Assembly: GCA_036260395.1 (NCBI GenBank)
Contig: DASZZY010000177.1
Location: forward strand, 1-29,758
Source of the DNA: DASZZY01 sp036260395
GTDB lineage: Bacteria; Actinomycetota; UBA4738; CALAEC01
Length of the DNA: 29,758 nt
Direction of reading: 5' to 3'
Under the pieces are notes generated by a model. That model was not told the DNA's origin and did not search any database. It was given only the letters and a program-made list of their open reading frames with translations. How positions within the stretch are numbered: position 1 is the first letter of the stretch; each line of letters starts with the position of its first letter. A program made the translations under genes and the position numbers. Of the stretch, positions 22,876-29,758 are shown piece after piece.

Positions 22876-24566
22876 CGGCACCGCGCCGGACCGACCCGGC
22901 GCGCCCCTCGACGCCTCAGCTCGGCGAGGATCTCCGGCCGCTGCCCGAGCGCGTTGACCGCCACGACGTCTCCAGGGGCCGAGGCCTCGAACATCCACCC
23001 CAGCGCGTGGAGCTCGTCCGGCACCACCGGGACGTCGCGGGCGCCGCCGTCCCGCGCCCCGTCCACCAGCCGCCGGACGACGTCCTCCGGCTGCCGCCCT
23101 CGGAGGTAGCGGTGGAGCTCGGCGACGACGACGCGATCCGCCCCCCGGGCCGCCACGTACCCGAGCCCATGGAGGATCTGGTCGGTGCGGTCGCCCGCGG
23201 AGCCGAAGGCCAGCCACACGCGGCCCCCCGTCGGCAGGAGCCCCCGGGCGATCTCGACCAGCCCCGCCATCCCGGCCTCGTTGTGGGCGTAGTCGACCAC
23301 CACCACGCGCCCGTCGAGCTCGAAGAGGTTCCCGCGGCCGGGGTTGCGCTCCGGGTCGAGGACGAAGCTGCGGAGGCCCTCCGCGAGGTCGCCCCGGTCG
23401 ACCCCCAGGCCGATGGCCGCGGCCGCGGCGGCCAGGACGTTCTGGACGTGGTGGCTCGAGATGCCGGCCAGCGTGGCGGGGACCTCCTCGAGCGGCAGGA
23501 GCGGGTGGATCGCCGGCCCCGGCGTGAACAGGGCCAGCTCCCGGTCGAGCGGCGCCATCGCCAGGCCCCCGTCCTGCAGCGCCGACCGGATCGCGGGGTG
23601 GTCGGGGTCCATCGAGAACAGGAACGGGCGCCCGGTGGCCACCCGCCGCATCGCGAGCACCCGCGGGTCGTCGGCGTTCAGCACGGCCCAGCCCTCCGGC
23701 CGGGTGATCCGGGTGATCGTGGCCTTGACCTCCGCCAACTGGTCGAGGGTCCGGATCCCCTGGAGGTCGAGATGATCGGCGGAGACGTTGGTCACCACCG
23801 CCACGTCGTTGTGGGCGGTCCCGATGCCCTTGAGCAGGATCCCGCCGCGGGCGACCTCGAGGATCACGGCCTCGACGCTCTCCTGGGAGAGCGCCATGGC
23901 GGCACCGGCGGGGCCCGAGTAGTCGCCCTCCTCGACCAGCCGGCCATCGACGTAGACGCCGTCGGTGGAGGTGTACGCGACGCGGAGGCCGGCAGAGGCC
24001 AGCACGTGCGCCAGCAGGCGGACGGTCGTGGTCTTGCCGTTGGTCCCGGTCACCGCCACGACGGGGACCTCGGGCACCGGGACCGCCGGCGTCGGGCCGG
24101 GGTCGATCCCCTCCAGCCGGGTGGCGTGGGCCCGGACCGCCGCGTCGAGCCGCCGGCCCGGCCGGAGGAGGGAGCCGAGGAGGTCGGCCACCTCTCGGCC
24201 GAGCGCCTCGGCCAGCGCCCGCCGGCGCCACGGGAAGGCCACCACCACCCGGTCCGGGCCGTCGCCGGGGCGGGCCCGCACCGCGAGCCGGACGCCCGCG
24301 GCCCTCGCCAGCTGCCGCGTGACCTGGGCGGCCACCCGGGCCAGGAACCGCCGGCGGTGCTCGGTTCCCGGCGGGCCCGGCCGGCCCGCCGGCCGACGGA
24401 CGGCGACGAGCCCCACCCGCTCGCCGAGGGCCACGGCCCGGCGCTCGGGGAGCTCCATCCATCCCGGGAGGGCCAGCGTCAGCTTGATCGCCGGCCGGGT
24501 GAAGTACAGGTTCGGGCCGTCGAGGACCCGGAGCTCGAGGAGCCGGACCGGGTCGGCGCCCGTCAT
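22839..24566 (-). CDS. Cyanophycin synthetase-like Mur ligase lacking the ATP-grasp domain
   Basis: 575 residues. Residues 10-150 resemble the CphA N domain (LRVLDGPNLYFTRPAIKLTL compares with the CphA start RGPNYYSYEP). Residues from about 165 form a Mur-ligase M domain very like that of CphA: P-loop GTNGKTTT at 174-181, TSTDGVYVDGRLV, EVARGGILLKGI, TNVSADHLD, NADDP and DYAHNEAGM. The G domain that adds aspartate in CphA is absent; the N and M domains are joined directly by a Pro-rich linker. It should be an ATP-dependent amino-acid or peptide ligase that adds a residue to an acidic acceptor, but the substrate is unknown. ATG 24566 sits 6 bases after a TAGACT -10 hexamer. Specialised roles include a CphA2-like or a novel peptide ligase. 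Confidence 0.85.
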   Translation of the reverse strand: MTGADPVRLLELRVLDGPNLYFTRPAIKLTLALPGWMELPERRAVALGERVGLVAVRRPAGRPGPPGTEHRRRFLARVAAQVTRQLARAAGVRLAVRARPGDGPDRVVVAFPWRRRALAEALGREVADLLGSLLRPGRRLDAAVRAHATRLEGIDPGPTPAVPVPEVPVVAVTGTNGKTTTVRLLAHVLASAGLRVAYTSTDGVYVDGRLVEEGDYSGPAGAAMALSQESVEAVILEVARGGILLKGIGTAHNDVAVVTNVSADHLDLQGIRTLDQLAEVKATITRITRPEGWAVLNADDPRVLAMRRVATGRPFLFSMDPDHPAIRSALQDGGLAMAPLDRELALFTPGPAIHPLLPLEEVPATLAGISSHHVQNVLAAAAAAIGLGVDRGDLAEGLRSFVLDPERNPGRGNLFELDGRVVVVDYAHNEAGMAGLVEIARGLLPTGGRVWLAFGSAGDRTDQILHGLGYVAARGADRVVVAELHRYLRGRQPEDVVRRLVDGARDGGARDVPVVPDELHALGWMFEASAPGDVVAVNALGQRPEILAELRRRGARRVGPARCRQLVRRARRGVR

Positions 24567-24572
24567 GGCGGG

Positions 24573-24578
24573 AGTCTA
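24573..24578 (-). promoter_or_regulatory. -10 element for a leaderless Mur ligase transcript
   Basis: On the minus strand TAGACT is followed by 6 bases and then the ATG at 24566, so the transcript start is expected at the start codon. There is no ribosome binding site. The 72-base region to 24638 is shared with the divergent SulP gene, for which I see no clear promoter. Confidence 0.5.
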
Positions 24579-24638
24579 CGCCGCTGCATCCGTCGCCCTG
24601 GGCTCGACACCCCCGCACCGCGATGCGAGCATCCCCCC

Positions 24639-26840
24639 GTGGCGACCACTGATGCCCGCTCGGGCCTCGCTGGATCCCTTCAGCCCCGCGTCCTGGTCCC
24701 CGCCCTGACGACGGGCGTGGTCATCGGGATCGTGGAGGTCGTCCTGGCAACGTCCTTCGCGGCCCTGATCTTCTCCGGGAGGATGGCCTCCCACCTCCCC
24801 GCCGGGATCGGCCTGGGGCTGTTCGCCGGCGCCGTTCTCTTGCTCGTGGTCGCCGTGACCAGCAGCATCCGCGGCGCGATCGGGAGCGTCCAGGACACCT
24901 CCTCGGCCATCCTGGCGATCATGGGGGCGTCCATCGCCGCGCGGCTACCGCCGGACGCCGCCTTCATCACCACGGTCGCGGCCATCGCCATGACCGCCGT
25001 GATCACCGGCGGGTTCTTCCTGCTCCTCGGTTCGCTGCGGCTCGGGAACCTGGTGCGGTACATCCCGTACCCCGTGGTCGGCGGGTTCCTCGCCGGGACC
25101 GGGTGGCTCTTGTTCAAGGGGGGCATCGAACTGATCTCCGGCAGGTCCCTGACGCTCGCGACGGTGTCCGAGTTCACGCGGCCCGACGTCCTCCTCCGGT
25201 GGGTTCCGGGGCTGGGCTTCGCGTTCGCCCTCCTCGTCGTGCTGCGACGCTACGCCCACTTCCTGATCCTCCCTGTGACGGTGCTGGGTGGAGTTGCGGC
25301 GTTCTACGCGGTGCTGCTGCTGGCGGGCGGGTCCCCCGCCGAGGCACAGGCGGAGGGATGGCTCCTGGGGCCGTTCCCGGGGCGCGGCCTGTGGCGGCCC
25401 TGGCTGTTGACCGCTCTCGGCGAGGCCGACTGGTCGGTGGCGCTCGGCCAAGCCGCCAACATGGGGGCCGTCCTCCTGCTGTCGGTGCTGGCGCTCTTGC
25501 TCAACGCCACCGGGATCGAGGTCGTGGCGGGCCGAGATGTAGACCTCAACCGTGAGCTGCGCGCGGCCGGGGGGGCGAACGTGATCAGCGGCCTGGGTGG
25601 GGGCCTCGTCGGGTACCAGACCCTGAGCGTGACCGCGCTGGCGGTCCGCAGCGGGGCGGCCACCCGGCTGGTGGGGATCGTCGCCGCAGGCGTGTGCACG
25701 GCGGCGCTGCTGTTCGGCGCCTCGACGCTTTCGCTGATGCCTCGCGTGGTGCTCGGTGGGCTGGTCGTGTTCCTCGGAGTCGGGTTCCTCTTCGAGTGGG
25801 TCATCGAGGCATGGCGGAAGCTGCCGCGGACGGACTACGCGGTGGTGCTCTTGATCCTGGCGGTCGTCGCCGCACTGGGGTTCCTCCAGGGGGTCGCTGT
25901 CGGCCTGGTCGTGGTGCTGATCACATTCGTCATCAACTACAGCAAGACCGACGTGGTCAGGAGCACGCTGTCGTGTGCGACCTACCAGAGCAACCTGGAC
26001 CGGCCTCCGGCGCACCGGGACGCGCTGCGGAGCGCCGGAGAGCAGGTGCACATCCTGCTGCTCCAGGGATTCCTCTTCTTCGGAACCGCCAACCGCCTGC
26101 TGGAAGGGATCCGCGGCCGGGTCGTTCACCCGGCGCTGCCCAAGCTCCGGTTCCTGGTCCTCGACTTCCGGCGGGTGAGCGGGATCGACTCGTCCGCCAC
26201 CCTCAGTTTCGCCAAGGTGCTCGGGCTGGCCCAGTCACACGCGTTCCAGCTGATCTTCTCCGGGCTCTCCGAGGGCCTTCGCTCCCAGCTCGTGCAGGCG
26301 GGCTTCCCACTGGACGACGTGCGCCTGTTCCCCGATCTGGACCGGGCGGTGCAGTGGTGCGAGGACGAGCTCCTAGCGCGGGCACCCATGCCGCTGGATG
26401 AGGCGGACGCGTGGACGGGACTACGGGCCCCGGACGGCGAGCCGCTCCACCCGGCCCGGCTGATGCCGTACCTGGACCGGATCGAGGTGGGATCCGGGGA
26501 GACCGTGATGCGGCAGGCGGATCCCTCGGAAGACGTCTACTTCCTACAATCGGGGCGGCTCGCCGCGGAGCTGGCCCGGCCGGACGGCACCCCGGTGCGG
26601 CTCAGGAGCATGGGGCCGGGGAGCGTGGTGGGCGAGGTGGCCTTCTACGTCGGGACGCCGCGGAGCGCCTCGGTGACCGCCGAGGCGCCGAGCGTCCTCC
26701 TGCGGCTGTCGCGGCGGTCCCTGGAGCGGATGGAGGCCGAGCAGCCCGACCTGGCCGCTGCACTCCACCGGATGCTGGCCCGGGCTCTGGCAGGACGCCT
26801 GGGGGACACCGTGCGGGGCCTCGAGGCGCTCCTCGACTGA
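24639..26840 (+). CDS. SulP/SLC26-family anion transporter with STAS and cyclic-nucleotide-binding domains
   Basis: 733 residues. Residues about 15-435 hold 10-12 hydrophobic segments of a SulP transporter, with IPYPVVGGFLAGTGWLLFKGG and the central GGGLVGYQTLSVTALAVRSGA region. These proteins move sulfate, bicarbonate or other anions. A STAS domain follows (about 450-565: VHILLLQGFLFFGTA, LDFRRVSGIDSSA). The C-terminal part (about 600-725) is a Crp-like cNMP-binding domain with RQADPSEDVYFLQSGRL and the cassette GSVVGEVAFYVGTPRSASV, in which the conserved Glu and Arg are present. No DNA-binding domain is attached. This suggests cyclic nucleotide control of transport. GTG 24639 was selected because the hydrophobic N terminus begins soon after; it lacks a ribosome binding site. 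The substrate is unassigned. Confidence 0.93.
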   Translation: MATTDARSGLAGSLQPRVLVPALTTGVVIGIVEVVLATSFAALIFSGRMASHLPAGIGLGLFAGAVLLLVVAVTSSIRGAIGSVQDTSSAILAIMGASIAARLPPDAAFITTVAAIAMTAVITGGFFLLLGSLRLGNLVRYIPYPVVGGFLAGTGWLLFKGGIELISGRSLTLATVSEFTRPDVLLRWVPGLGFAFALLVVLRRYAHFLILPVTVLGGVAAFYAVLLLAGGSPAEAQAEGWLLGPFPGRGLWRPWLLTALGEADWSVALGQAANMGAVLLLSVLALLLNATGIEVVAGRDVDLNRELRAAGGANVISGLGGGLVGYQTLSVTALAVRSGAATRLVGIVAAGVCTAALLFGASTLSLMPRVVLGGLVVFLGVGFLFEWVIEAWRKLPRTDYAVVLLILAVVAALGFLQGVAVGLVVVLITFVINYSKTDVVRSTLSCATYQSNLDRPPAHRDALRSAGEQVHILLLQGFLFFGTANRLLEGIRGRVVHPALPKLRFLVLDFRRVSGIDSSATLSFAKVLGLAQSHAFQLIFSGLSEGLRSQLVQAGFPLDDVRLFPDLDRAVQWCEDELLARAPMPLDEADAWTGLRAPDGEPLHPARLMPYLDRIEVGSGETVMRQADPSEDVYFLQSGRLAAELARPDGTPVRLRSMGPGSVVGEVAFYVGTPRSASVTAEAPSVLLRLSRRSLERMEAEQPDLAAALHRMLARALAGRLGDTVRGLEALLD

Positions 26841-26859
26841 TCGGCTCCGGCGTCCCCGC

Positions 26860-29130
26860 TCAGCGCTCGCGGAAGACCCGCAGCGCGGAGCGTAGGTTCG
26901 CCGGGAAGGGCCCGTCGAAGATCCCTCTGGAGACGGCGTCGAGCATCCCTCCCGTGGAGGCCGGGTCCAGGAGCGACGCCCGGGCCGAACCGTCGCCTCC
27001 CGAGGCCACCGGGAACGGCGCCGCGGGGCTCGCCCCGGCGGCGGCCCCCGCCTTGATGCTCTCGCCCTTGTCCTTGCCGGGGAGCACGAGCAGCGCGCAG
27101 CACACCGCCCGCTCCGACCCGTCCGACGGCCGGTTCACGATCTTGCCCCGGACCACCATCGTGCTGGAGCCGCCCCCGTCGAGGTTGACGGCGGCCTGGG
27201 CCCCGAGCGCGCGGAACAGCCGGCCGAACTGGACCAGCGTGAGGCCCTTCGACTTCGCCCTCCTGCCGTCGACCACGACGAGCAGGACGTTTCCCCGCTT
27301 CGTGTACCCGACGCCGGTCCGCGGGTGGCGGTCGCACAGCGGCGCGTCGCACGCCGAGGCCACCAGGTCGCCGTCGCGGACGAGCTCGGGGATGCCGCCC
27401 AACGAATCCGCGACCTTCCGCCACCCGAAGCCCCACCGGAGCGTGACGGTCTCCCCAACCTCTAGCGACTCGATCAGCACGCCGCCCACGCTGGACGGCC
27501 TGGCCGACAGGACCACGCCGTTATTCCGCGGCATGCGCGTGGCGCGGCAGGCCACCGCATCGACGACGTGGTCACGGGCCACGGTCTCGTCGACCGGGCC
27601 CCACCGGCGGCCCCCCGCCGGCAGCAGGCGGGCCGAGCACATGTGCTTCGGGGCCCGCCCGTGGGCCGCTCCGCCCGAGCCGGAGAAGGCCGCGATCTCC
27701 CCCCACGTCGGCTTGCCGTCGTTCCACCGGTCGAACGACCACACGTCGCCGCTGGAGGTCTCCACGGCGTGGAGGACCTCGACGACGTGCTCGACGTGGA
27801 GGTCCTGCTCGTCCGCGGAGATCGCGAAGTTGTGCGAGCCGACCAGCGAGCTGGTGTGGAGGGCCCCGTCCTCGGCGAACGGGTGGGACGGCTTGCCGGA
27901 GGGCAGCGGGAAATCGCCGTTCACGGCGGCCATGGCCCCGTGCCGCTTGGCCATCGAGGTGGTCCGCTCCCGGCCGGGAAGCTGGCCGTCCCCCAGCGCC
28001 ACGTCCATGGTCGAGACGGCGTCCGGCTTGACGCGCAGGACGTAGACGTCGCTCCCCTTGAACCTCCCGGTGATGAGGCGGACGCCCTTCCCGAGCTTCT
28101 TGACCTTGGGCTTCGCCAGCCCGCTGCTCGCGCCGGTGCCATCCGCGGGCGCGACGGCCCCACCACCGGGCGAGAGCGTCGGCACGGGGACCGGCGGCTC
28201 CTCCTCGGAGACCGCCGCGCTCCAGTCGGGCGAGAGCTCCGCCTGGCCGGAGCTCAGCAGGAGGCGGCGGTCGCCGCCCAGGGCCGGCATCGCGAACAGG
28301 TCCTTGTCGCCGCCCTTCCGCGGGTAGGAGACGAACACGACCTCCTGGCCGTCGGGCGACCACGCCGGCTGGACCTCGTGGGGCCACGTGCTCGTGAGCC
28401 GCCGCTGCAGCCCGGTGTCGACCTCGACGGCGAACAGGTCGGAGCTGCCCCCGGGGCAGCACCGGTCGAAGACCAGCTCGCGCCCGTCCGGCGACCACGC
28501 GGGGTTGCCGTCGATCCAGCTGTTGACGGTGAGCCGGCGCCGGTCGGAGCCGTCCGCGTCCATGACCCACAGCTCGGGGAAGCCCGTCCCGCGGTTGCTG
28601 ACGAATGCGATCCGCGAACCGTCCGGGGACCACGCCGGGCTCGAGTCGAACCGGCCGGGGATGGCGTTCGTCAGGGACTCCATCCCGCTCCCGTCGGCGT
28701 TCATGACGAAGACCTGCGAGGTGCCGGCGTGGTGGACGCTCCGCGTCCAGGCGATGCGTGTGCCGTCGGGGGACCAGGCCGGCTGGCGGTCGATCGGGCC
28801 GCCGAAGTCCTGGGTCAGGCGGACCTCGGTGGCCCCCAGCGCGTCCATCACGTAGATGTCCCAGGTGTTGTTCCGGGCCAGCTTCCGGGCGAAGGCGATC
28901 CGGGTCCCCTCCGGCGACCACGCCGGGTCGAACTCCTGGGCGTCGGGCGTCCCGGTCAGGTTCTCCTCGTTCGAGCCGTCCTCGTCCAGGACGAGGATGT
29001 CCGAGCCACCCGCCCGGGCCGCGGCGAACGCCACCCGCCCCACCGGATCGGACTGGCCCTGGACGGGGGCGCCGAGGGACGCCACCACCGCCGCGGCGAG
29101 GAGGACGGGGAAGGCTCTGGGCACGCGCAT
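26860..29130 (-). CDS. Secreted TolB-like beta-propeller fused to a phosphodiester glycosidase (NAGPA) domain
   Basis: 756 residues. A signal peptide (MRVPRAFPVLLAAAVVASLG, cleavage near VQG) leads to a six-bladed TolB/PD40 propeller at about 30-310 with repeated AWSPDGTRIAW-type motifs. A Pro/Gly-rich linker (PVPVPTLSPGGG) follows. The C-terminal half (about 345-690) is the NAGPA/DUF2233 phosphodiester glycosidase family, which in eukaryotes removes GlcNAc caps from mannose-6-phosphate. Family motifs are AAVNGDF, RHPRTGVGYTK, LLVVVDGRRAKSKGL and VNLDGGGSSTMVV. Bacterial roles are probably in extracellular glycan or glycolipid hydrolysis, with the propeller for binding. A TACGGT hexamer lies 11 bases before the start. 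It converges with the SulP gene across 19 bases. Confidence 0.9.
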   Translation of the reverse strand: MRVPRAFPVLLAAAVVASLGAPVQGQSDPVGRVAFAAARAGGSDILVLDEDGSNEENLTGTPDAQEFDPAWSPEGTRIAFARKLARNNTWDIYVMDALGATEVRLTQDFGGPIDRQPAWSPDGTRIAWTRSVHHAGTSQVFVMNADGSGMESLTNAIPGRFDSSPAWSPDGSRIAFVSNRGTGFPELWVMDADGSDRRRLTVNSWIDGNPAWSPDGRELVFDRCCPGGSSDLFAVEVDTGLQRRLTSTWPHEVQPAWSPDGQEVVFVSYPRKGGDKDLFAMPALGGDRRLLLSSGQAELSPDWSAAVSEEEPPVPVPTLSPGGGAVAPADGTGASSGLAKPKVKKLGKGVRLITGRFKGSDVYVLRVKPDAVSTMDVALGDGQLPGRERTTSMAKRHGAMAAVNGDFPLPSGKPSHPFAEDGALHTSSLVGSHNFAISADEQDLHVEHVVEVLHAVETSSGDVWSFDRWNDGKPTWGEIAAFSGSGGAAHGRAPKHMCSARLLPAGGRRWGPVDETVARDHVVDAVACRATRMPRNNGVVLSARPSSVGGVLIESLEVGETVTLRWGFGWRKVADSLGGIPELVRDGDLVASACDAPLCDRHPRTGVGYTKRGNVLLVVVDGRRAKSKGLTLVQFGRLFRALGAQAAVNLDGGGSSTMVVRGKIVNRPSDGSERAVCCALLVLPGKDKGESIKAGAAAGASPAAPFPVASGGDGSARASLLDPASTGGMLDAVSRGIFDGPFPANLRSALRVFRER

Positions 29131-29325
29131 CGAAAGCCCAAACCGTACGGAGCGCCGGCGATACCGTCAAGGCCTCCGACGTCCGGATGCGAGAAGGGGG
29201 GGCACGAAGGCGCCCCCTCCCACCGCCCAGGCCAGGAGCCGCGGGGCCCCTGCGGCTGTGGCAGCGGCTTCGGCCCGTTCGTCCGTGCCGAAGGGCCAGC
29301 CGGCCACTTCCGGTAGGGTGGTCGG
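29131..29325. other. Intergenic region between divergent genes
   Basis: About 195 bases between the propeller-NAGPA gene and the AAA+ gene. It contains a 6-bp hairpin (GGGGGC at 29198-29203 and GCCCCC at 29212-29217, 8-base loop) and, on the right, the -10 element of the AAA+ gene. No gene is seen. Confidence 0.4.
29314..29319 (+). promoter_or_regulatory. -10-like element for a leaderless AAA+ ATPase transcript
   Basis: TAGGGT (TAnnnT) is followed by 6 bases and the GTG at 29326, the same spacing as at the cyanophycinase and Mur ligase genes. There is no ribosome binding site. Confidence 0.4.
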
Positions 29326-29758
29326 GTGGCCGGACCACGGACCATCGGCGAGCTCCGCGCAGCAGGCTATCCGGACCGCACGGTCAAGGACGAGCTCCGC
29401 GCCAACCTGCTCCAGCGCCTGCGTCGCGGCGACGCGTTGTTCCCCGGCGTGGTGGGGTTCGACGAGTCCGTGCTGCCCGGCCTGGAGCGCGGCATCCTGG
29501 CCGGCCACGACCTGATCCTGCTCGGCGAGCGCGGCCAGGCGAAGACCAGGCTCATCCGTCACCTGGTCGAGCTCCTCGACGAGGAGGCCCCCGCCGTCGC
29601 CGGGTGCGAGGTCAACGACCACCCGTACCGGGCGATCTGCGCGCGGTGCCGCGCGCTCGTCGCCGAGCGGGGAGACGACACGCCGGTGGCCTGGATCGGC
29701 CGCGACGATCGCTACGCGGAGAAGCTGGCGACCCCGGACATCAGCGTCGGCGACCTGA
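29326..29758 (+). CDS. AAA+ ATPase of the magnesium-chelatase (ChlI)/MoxR type, N-terminal part
   Basis: 144 residues are visible and the frame is open at the right edge. After about 50 residues with GFDESVLPGLERGILAGHDLI comes the Walker A motif GERGQAKTRL (Gly67-Thr74). The DDRYAEKLATPDISVGDL segment near the edge is typical of a group of ChlI/sigma-54-interaction-type ATPases, in which it precedes the Walker B strand. A Cys pair (CARC) lies at about residues 105-108. Such ATPases usually act with a VWA-domain partner as metal chelatase or chaperone, so a VWA protein may be encoded outside the window. GTG 29326 fits the -10 element. Confidence 0.82.
   Translation, partial: MAGPRTIGELRAAGYPDRTVKDELRANLLQRLRRGDALFPGVVGFDESVLPGLERGILAGHDLILLGERGQAKTRLIRHLVELLDEEAPAVAGCEVNDHPYRAICARCRALVAERGDDTPVAWIGRDDRYAEKLATPDISVGDL

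Noticed and set aside
21790..24618. A 942-codon minus-strand ORF overlapping the Mur ligase and exonuclease
   Set aside because: It is Gly/Pro/Arg-rich in a different frame from the Mur ligase that has the P-loop and ligase motifs, so it is a shadow.
1..29758. CRISPR arrays, rRNA genes or riboswitches
   Set aside because: No regularly spaced direct repeats, no rRNA-like sequence and no convincing riboswitch leader were seen. The internal repeats are only the paralogous modules and the tRNA scars.

Overview
The window is GC-rich, densely packed chromosomal DNA with many GTG starts, 4-base start/stop overlaps and several probable leaderless genes. Gene content points to an uncultured, non-photosynthetic member of the Actinomycetota: a compact aro operon with an AroK-AroB fusion, a SigE-type ECF sigma factor, KatG, a lactate 2-monooxygenase-like enzyme and a heterotroph's cyanophycin operon. 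A GC-rich Chloroflexota lineage cannot be excluded. There is no rRNA gene and no CRISPR array.

Layout. (1) 1-3487: the end of aroE, then aroC, an aroK-aroB fusion and aroQ, all overlapping by 4 bases; this is the shikimate pathway. (2) 3610-13588: a probable composite genomic island at a tRNA-Arg gene. The intact tRNA-Arg(ACG) lies at its right edge. A 44-base copy of the tRNA 3' half lies at its left edge, and a decayed third copy lies inside it at 6688-6720. The left compartment carries katG, a terminase-small-subunit/HTH-like gene that begins beside the inner scar, and a 55-residue ORF. The right compartment carries two tandem paralogous modules. Each has an ECF sigma factor, a single-pass membrane protein with an extracytoplasmic beta-propeller, and a lipoprotein. 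The first sigma gene is frameshifted. No integrase is visible. (3) 13590-18619: tRNA-Ser(GCT), then cyanophycinase, cyanophycin synthetase and an FMN-dependent 2-hydroxyacid oxidase/monooxygenase in one operon. (4) 18566-21176: a possible small membrane protein, msrB and a secreted HExxH metalloprotease. (5) 21233-26840: a BKACE-family (DUF849) enzyme coupled to a 5'-3' exonuclease; a Mur ligase that resembles cyanophycin synthetase without its ATP-grasp domain; and a SulP transporter fused to STAS and cyclic-nucleotide-binding domains. (6) 26860-29758: a secreted TolB-like propeller fused to a phosphodiester glycosidase (NAGPA) domain, then the start of a ChlI/MoxR-like AAA+ ATPase.

How the parts may work together. 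The aro genes supply chorismate. CphA stores Asp and Arg as cyanophycin and cyanophycinase mobilises it; the G-domain-less ligase may be a related peptide ligase with an unknown substrate. The best candidate for an undescribed system is the duplicated sigma / membrane beta-propeller / lipoprotein module. Gene order and membrane topology suggest that the propeller protein acts as an anti-sigma-like sensor and that the lipoprotein is its output or partner, but that role is inference.
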